Source: an uncultured Collinsella sp.
GTDB lineage: Bacteria > Actinomycetota > Coriobacteriia > Coriobacteriales > Coriobacteriaceae
Reading direction: 5' to 3'
NCBI GenBank assembly: GCA_900542635.1
Contig: UQOJ01000043.1
Coordinates: forward strand, 1-17,073
Length of the DNA: 17,073 bases
Shown in pieces: positions 13,522-17,073 of the stretch. The notes under the pieces were generated by a model. It did not search any database, had not been told where the DNA came from, and was given only the letters and a program-made list of their open reading frames with translations. Positions within the stretch are counted from its first letter, which is position 1. Every line of letters begins with the position of its first letter. The position numbers and the translations under genes are program-made.

Positions 13522-14826
13522 CTAGATCTCGGCCTCCGCATGGCCTCGCTGCGCCTCGGGCAGCTCCCCGTAGAGCGGATGGTCTTCGAGCCTAAAGCGC
13601 TCGACCTGTTCGGGAGTGCGACCGCGTACAAAGAGCCACGAGCGATCGATCGGCGTCGCCATGAGCGTGCTGGGCAGCGCGTCGGCGCGGTCGGAAAACA
13701 CCCGGGCACTCTCGGGATCCTGGAACGCCAGCACCAGATGCGTGTCGCAGTTGCCCATGATGGAGCGTGCGCGTGCCTCGCCATAGAGCGCATCGAGCTG
13801 GTTGGTCGACTGCAGCAGCAGCGTTGCCCAGATGTTGCGGCTTCGGATAATCGAGAGCACGTTGTCGATCTGGGGGATCTGCAGATTTGCGAAGTCATCG
13901 AGCATAAAGCGCACGGGCACGGGCAGGCTGCCGTCGGGCTGCCTATCGGCCTCACGAATGAGGCCCATAAACGCTTGCGTAATAAAGAGGCCGGTCAGCG
14001 GATCGAGATTGCGGTCAATATCGCTTACGGTTACAAACAGGGCGCAGGGGGTGTGTCCCATGGAAGCGAAGTCCACCTGATGGCACTCACGATAGAGCTG
14101 TGCCGCACCGTCGAATCCCAGACACATGACCTTTTCGGCAAGGATGCCGACGATGCTCGCGTGCATGCGCTCGGCATTTTGCGTAATGGCGTAGCGCCGC
14201 CATAGCGAGAGGGCATAGCTTTGGGGGTCGGTCGTGATCAGGTCGTCAAACAATCGACCCGTGGCACCGTCCTGCAGGTGCTCGATCAGCTTGATGACCG
14301 AGCTGATCGTCTGCTCGTCGGCGGGTAGCTGTTCGGTGACGTAGGCGATAAGACACGACAGCAGGTTTGCCGCCGCATGATCCCAAAAAGGCTGGTTGTT
14401 GTCCTCGATGGGGCAGATGGCCTTTGCCACCGAGAGGATGTCCTGCTGGTTGGGCCTGCCGTCCGCCTTGCGGCGAATGTGCCTTAGGGGGTTGTAGCCG
14501 CAGCGCTCGATGCCGGGCGCAAGGGCCGGGACGGTGTTGAGGTCGGCGAAGTTGAGACATTGTACGCGGTAACCGTGGGCTGCCAGCACGGGTCCCACTT
14601 CGCGACAGAGCGTGCCTTTGGTGTCGAGCACGATGTAGCTTGCGTTCATTTGCAGCAGGTTGGGCTTGAGGACGTTTCGGGTCTTGCCGGCTCCCGAGGG
14701 GCCGATCACAAGTGCGTTGTTGTTGAGCCCCGTTTGGCGGGTGTCGCAGGAAAGCGTTCGATCCTTGGCAAGGATGGTGGACGATGCGGACTTAGATGCG
14801 GCGAGGCGGCTGGCGAGGTTAGACAT
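13522..14826 (-). CDS. VirD4/TraG-type (TraM-recognition/coupling) ATPase, short soluble form
   Basis: A 434-residue P-loop ATPase. Walker A is GPSGAGKT at 42-49 followed by LKPNLLQMN and YIVLDTKGTL, the typical opening of VirD4/TraG coupling proteins of Gram-positive conjugative elements. Walker B is FMLDDFAN with Asp310-Asp311; canonical proteins have Asp-Glu, so the second residue is altered. SIIRSRNIWATLLLQSTNQL and ALYGE match the conserved C-terminal TraG segment. Full VirD4 proteins have about 600 residues and N-terminal membrane spans; here those spans are absent and the protein should be soluble. The ATG at 14824-14826 has AAGGAGG six bases upstream, and an 8-bp overlap with the ClpP-like gene implies coupling. 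A longer upstream frame crosses the ClpP-like gene and is not used. The role could be DNA transfer coupling or, given the partner, substrate delivery to a peptidase; the latter is speculation. Confidence 0.85.
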   Translation of the reverse strand: MSNLASRLAASKSASSTILAKDRTLSCDTRQTGLNNNALVIGPSGAGKTRNVLKPNLLQMNASYIVLDTKGTLCREVGPVLAAHGYRVQCLNFADLNTVPALAPGIERCGYNPLRHIRRKADGRPNQQDILSVAKAICPIEDNNQPFWDHAAANLLSCLIAYVTEQLPADEQTISSVIKLIEHLQDGATGRLFDDLITTDPQSYALSLWRRYAITQNAERMHASIVGILAEKVMCLGFDGAAQLYRECHQVDFASMGHTPCALFVTVSDIDRNLDPLTGLFITQAFMGLIREADRQPDGSLPVPVRFMLDDFANLQIPQIDNVLSIIRSRNIWATLLLQSTNQLDALYGEARARSIMGNCDTHLVLAFQDPESARVFSDRADALPSTLMATPIDRSWLFVRGRTPEQVERFRLEDHPLYGELPEAQRGHAEAEI

Positions 14827-15436
14827 GGGCGACCTCCTTGGTGGTCGAGAGGATTTCGTGGGCAAAGCCGAGCTCGACGGCGCGCTCGGCCGAAAGGTAG
14901 GTGTCTTTTGCAGTGAGGGACTGGATGCGCTTGGGCGTGAGGCCGCTGCGGTCCGAGAGGATTTGCGTGAGGGTCTTGCGGGTCTGCATGAGACGCCGGC
15001 TGGTTTCCTGCAGCGCAAGTGCCGAGCCGCCTGCCCCCTGGGGGATCAGCGGGTCGTGAATCATGAGCTCTGCATGGGGCGCCATACGGCGATCGTCGCC
15101 GCCCATATAGATCACGGCGCCCATGGACGCAGCAAATTCCAGGCAGACGGTGCGGATGGGGCACGATGCGAGGCGCATGGCGTCATAGATCGCAAGACCC
15201 GATCGCACGCTTCCGCCGGCGCTGGCGACAAATATGGTGATGGGGCGGCTGGGGTCGGTGGCATCGAGCAGGCGGATCTGCTGGCATAGGTCGTGGGCCA
15301 TCGGGGTTTCGATGTTTCCCATGACGGAGAGCTCGCGACGGGCGAGCATCTCATCGTAAATGCTGGTGAGCGTGATACCTCGGGCGGATTCACGCATGGT
15401 GAGGGGGCTGATGATGGGGGAATGATTGGTGTCCAT
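14819..15436 (-). CDS. ClpP-type serine peptidase
   Basis: A 205-residue protein with the ClpP fold. SAGGSVRSGLAIYDAM forms the oxyanion region, AASMGA carries the nucleophile Ser104, MIHDP carries His127, and KDTYLSAERAVELGF carries Asp178, so the whole Ser-His-Asp triad is present at spacing close to E. coli ClpP. It is therefore probably an active peptidase that assembles into rings. Differences from housekeeping ClpP include GDDRRMAPHAELM and an altered handle region, and the gene sits in a putative mobile element, not with clpX. The ATG at 15434-15436 has AAAGGAG six bases upstream on the minus strand. Its stop overlaps the start of the VirD4-type ATPase by 8 bp, and it follows the unknown gene by 66 bases. 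Phage head-maturation peptidases share this fold, but no phage genes are nearby. Confidence 0.9.
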   Translation of the reverse strand: MDTNHSPIISPLTMRESARGITLTSIYDEMLARRELSVMGNIETPMAHDLCQQIRLLDATDPSRPITIFVASAGGSVRSGLAIYDAMRLASCPIRTVCLEFAASMGAVIYMGGDDRRMAPHAELMIHDPLIPQGAGGSALALQETSRRLMQTRKTLTQILSDRSGLTPKRIQSLTAKDTYLSAERAVELGFAHEILSTTKEVAHV

Positions 15437-15502
15437 GAGGACTCCTTTCTGTTGGTTGTGTTGTGGAGGAATAGGATTGTTGCCCGCGGAGGGGCTGGCG
15501 GG

Positions 15503-16393
15503 CTACAGGGTTCGTCCGAGCCTGAGATCGAGCTCGGTTGTGGGGCAGGCCGCCTGTTCGTGCGGCTCGCAAGCGCCAAGGGCTCCAAAGCGATAGAGCG
15601 TTGCGGCGGGCGTGATGTAGGCGAGCCGCAGCTGATGCTCGACAGGGGCACATCCGTCATTTTTGTAATGAGCCGCGTAGTACTGCGCGATGCTGGCGTT
15701 CATCTCGCTGCCATTGCGATGGCGCTCAAACTGGCGTCTGCAGGTCTCGATGATCTTTGCTACCGACTTGGGTGCCGTCGCGGGAACAAGGGCGAGATAG
15801 CCCTCAAATAGCTCGTTGATGCTCAGGAGGCACAGAAGGTCGATCAGCGTCCTTATGGCTGCCCCCTCGGCGGAAAAGTGCGCGGTCATGCGGTTATATC
15901 GGTTGCGGTCGACGATGGCCGCATGGGGTCTTGGAGTTTTCTGCCCTGTGGTCCCGGGCTTTTGCCGCGCCTGTGTATTGAGCTCGACGTTGCAGCGCTT
16001 GAGGCCGTCCAACGGAAGGAACAGTGCGGTGCGCAGGGTGTTCCGCTTGCTTTCGAGTTCATGACGCTCGTCGGGTTCCCATTCGAGCTTGAGTTTCGTG
16101 TCGAGCGCCGTAAGCATATGGGCTAGGCAGCCTACGGTAAGAACGTACGAATCGTTGTCGCGTTTTGGGGCATAGGGGTCTGTCAGCTTGCGAATGTCGG
16201 GGTCGCCCATGATCTTTGTGCAGCGCTTCAGCAGTTGAGGGCGGTCGGCCAAGATCGTCGCGAGCGGTAGCGACGCGTAGTTCTTGATGGTCGCGGCGGC
16301 AAAGGCGGCGTCATATTCGTTTGCATATGCTCGCTCAATGCGGGCATCCAAAATGCTTTTCTTATCGCCGTCTTCAGCGTGGTGGTTTGTCAT
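15503..16393 (-). CDS. Unrecognised 296-residue protein, first gene of the element operon
   Basis: I do not recognise the family. The protein has no signal peptide, membrane span or evident catalytic motif. It appears largely helical and charged, with an N-terminal Asp/Glu/Lys-rich stretch, a central KLKLEWEPDERHELESKRN segment that could form a helix or coiled coil, and a C-terminal half with several cysteines (including CRRQFERHRNGSEMN). The ATG at 16391-16393 has GGAG five bases before it (GGAGAAGCT). The frame stays open to 16549 and would add a His-rich stretch (HITHGKHITHDNQHINKQ), but no good start or ribosome site lies there. It reads in the same direction as the ClpP-like and VirD4-type genes, so it may be a substrate, adaptor or DNA-processing partner; that is inference from position only. 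Confidence 0.75.
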   Translation of the reverse strand: MTNHHAEDGDKKSILDARIERAYANEYDAAFAAATIKNYASLPLATILADRPQLLKRCTKIMGDPDIRKLTDPYAPKRDNDSYVLTVGCLAHMLTALDTKLKLEWEPDERHELESKRNTLRTALFLPLDGLKRCNVELNTQARQKPGTTGQKTPRPHAAIVDRNRYNRMTAHFSAEGAAIRTLIDLLCLLSINELFEGYLALVPATAPKSVAKIIETCRRQFERHRNGSEMNASIAQYYAAHYKNDGCAPVEHQLRLAYITPAATLYRFGALGACEPHEQAACPTTELDLRLGRTL

Positions 16394-16856
16394 AGCTTCT
16401 CCAATCGGTTGATGTTCGTGCTGTTTGTTGATGTGTTGGTTGTCGTGAGTGATGTGCTTGCCGTGGGTGATGTGCTGACGTTGGGGTGCTATGCGGTTTT
16501 CAATGAGCCCGTGAGACAGTTGCTGCAGGGGCGGGATGGAACGGCCCATGCAAGGCGGAAGGCATCGTGCTCAAAATCGAGACAGCAATGCTCTGGGTGC
16601 CTCACATGTGGCAGTTACCTCATTAAGTTGTCATTGCGTTTGGGGTTGTACTTTGCCGATCTTCCTTCTCTTACACGCTAAAACTCAAACTTCATATGCT
16701 CGATCTACTTAAAACCGCAACGGCGGTCTTTTATCAACTTATATGTCGGAACGCGTCTTTGCAAGTACTTTTTTGCCTTTGTTTCAAATGGGGTGGTTTT
16801 GCAACCGTCACGTGCCGCGCTGTGCGAACGTGCCCCGGCTCGGATAAGATGGTGCG
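16394..16856. other. Non-coding region upstream of the element operon
   Basis: 463 bases without a credible gene, richer in A/T than the genes around it, notably 16620-16800. Seen here are degenerate 18-base repeats built on GATGTG at 16405-16480, an operator-like dyad TGCCTCACATGTGGCA at 16598-16613, and a small ACCGC/GCGGT hairpin at 16714-16727 with A/T tracts on both sides. The minus-strand operon promoter should lie here, but no convincing -35/-10 pair was found. The region is also where a transfer origin or recombinase arm sites might be expected; none was recognised. Confidence 0.5.
16405..16480. repeat. Degenerate GATGTG-centred tandem repeats
   Basis: Four related units start at about 16405, 16424, 16445 and 16463, spaced 19, 21 and 18 bases. 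The last two, GTGAGTGATGTGCTTGCC and GTGGGTGATGTGCTGACG, share 14 of 18 bases. They lie 12-87 bases upstream of the unknown gene start on the minus strand and may be binding sites of an element-encoded regulator. Confidence 0.55.
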
Positions 16857-16887
16857 ATCGAGTTCTACCGCGCTCACCGCAAGTAGT
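16857..16887 (+). repeat. Candidate attR: second copy of the pgi 3' end
   Basis: Identical over 31 bases to 13355-13385. To its left the sequence is unrelated to pgi. To its right it continues into a second pgi-like terminator. If an element integrated in pgi, this is the displaced original gene end. Confidence 0.9.
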
Positions 16888-16915
16888 CTTTGTTGCTGAG
16901 ATAGGTCACGGCCGA

Positions 16916-16949
16916 AAGGGGCCCGTATCCCAACAGATACGGGCCCCTT
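16916..16949 (+). terminator. Second pgi-type terminator (right copy)
   Basis: AAGGGGCCCGTATC (16916-16929) pairs perfectly with GATACGGGCCCCTT (16936-16949) around CCAACA. It shares CGAAAGGGGCCCGTATCC with the terminator at 13411-13446 but differs in loop and right arm. It is probably the ancestral terminator of pgi, now separated from the gene by the inserted element. Confidence 0.85.
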
Positions 16950-17073
16950 GCTATTTAAATGGGCATGAGGGTGTATTGAGGGGGGATGTCTTGCTGTCGG
17001 CATCCGCGTGCGGTGCCATTCGCTCATATGACCCAATCCGCTGTCAAGAGCCACAATGGCCCCGCCGACCGCT

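Larger units (their letters stand above)
13386..16887. mobile_element. Putative integrated element in the 3' end of pgi
   Basis: The interval is bounded by exact 31-bp direct repeats of the pgi 3' end. At the right copy no further pgi sequence is present: an in-frame TAA lies four codons upstream (16845-16847). Inside are three genes on one strand, an unknown protein, a ClpP-type peptidase and a VirD4/TraG-type ATPase, the last pointing to a conjugative or mobilizable origin. No integrase, relaxase or transposase is seen in the 3.5 kb. It may be a deleted integrative element, a cis-mobilizable element, or part of a tandem array. The integration model is inferred from the repeats; insertion chemistry is not shown. 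Confidence 0.65.

Noticed and set aside
14827..15018. Upstream extension of the VirD4-type ATPase
   Set aside because: It overlaps the ClpP-like gene in another frame, is Ser/Arg/Pro-rich, and the internal ATG at 14826 has an excellent ribosome site.
13522..16393. Prophage origin for the ClpP-like gene (head-maturation peptidase)
   Set aside because: No portal, capsid, terminase or other phage genes are nearby; the neighbour is a conjugation-type ATPase.
16394..16549. A 52-residue His-rich extension of the unknown element protein
   Set aside because: The reading frame is open, but the ATG at 16549 has no ribosome site while the ATG at 16393 has a good one; kept only as a note because the repeats share its period.
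17028..17073. Possible start of a gene at the right edge (ATG at 17028, reading MTQSAVKSHNGPADR)
   Set aside because: Only 15 codons are visible, there is no clear ribosome site, and another frame (TTG at 16991 with GAGGGGGG before it) is equally possible; too short to call.
1..17073. CRISPR arrays, tRNA or rRNA genes
   Set aside because: No regularly spaced repeats with unique spacers and no tRNA- or rRNA-like sequence were seen on either strand.

Overview
The window looks like chromosome from a high-GC, anaerobic Coriobacteriia, most likely Collinsella or a close relative. This is judged from gene content, base composition and protein style, not from a database search. Bases 4-36 are not genomic: they are an Illumina Nextera transposase adapter joined to the first real base, so the window starts at an untrimmed contig or read end and cuts the first gene.

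Layout: (1) 37-3685, metabolic and repair genes: a cut cyclase-family gene (minus), a ferredoxin-type aldo/keto reductase, a Gfo/Idh/MocA oxidoreductase and DNase IV. Two copies of a long palindromic intergenic element with matching arm changes sit just ahead of the last two genes. (2) 3747-6999, a polar amino-acid ABC importer operon (lipoprotein, permease, ATPase) with a promoter, an internal terminator-like hairpin and a strong final terminator. The permease carries an unusual secreted N-terminal domain. (3) 7050-8287, a DUF3793-flavodoxin operon on the minus strand with a clear promoter and an operator-like dyad. (4) 8349-8779, a membrane-anchored heavy-metal-binding protein behind a CsoR-like G-tract dyad. 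(5) 8806-10802, a Y-family polymerase/YolD operon of the UvrX type, with a consensus promoter overlapped by two LexA-type SOS boxes. (6) 10966-11564, a half-length relative of iron-containing alcohol dehydrogenases. (7) 11690-13446, glucose-6-phosphate isomerase (pgi) and its terminator.

(8) 13386-16887 is the most interesting part. The last 31 bp of pgi, including the stop codon, are repeated exactly at 16857-16887, and each copy is followed by a related but diverged terminator. This is the expected footprint of an element integrated site-specifically into the 3' end of pgi and restoring the gene. The interval holds one minus-strand operon: an unrecognised 296-residue protein, a ClpP-type serine peptidase with its whole catalytic triad, and a short VirD4/TraG-type ATPase without membrane segments. 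The last two genes overlap by 8 bp. No integrase or relaxase is visible inside, so this is a decayed or cis-mobilizable element, part of a composite, or a cargo module whose recombinase lies elsewhere. An ATPase coupled to a ClpP-type peptidase inside att-like repeats is the best candidate for an undescribed system here.
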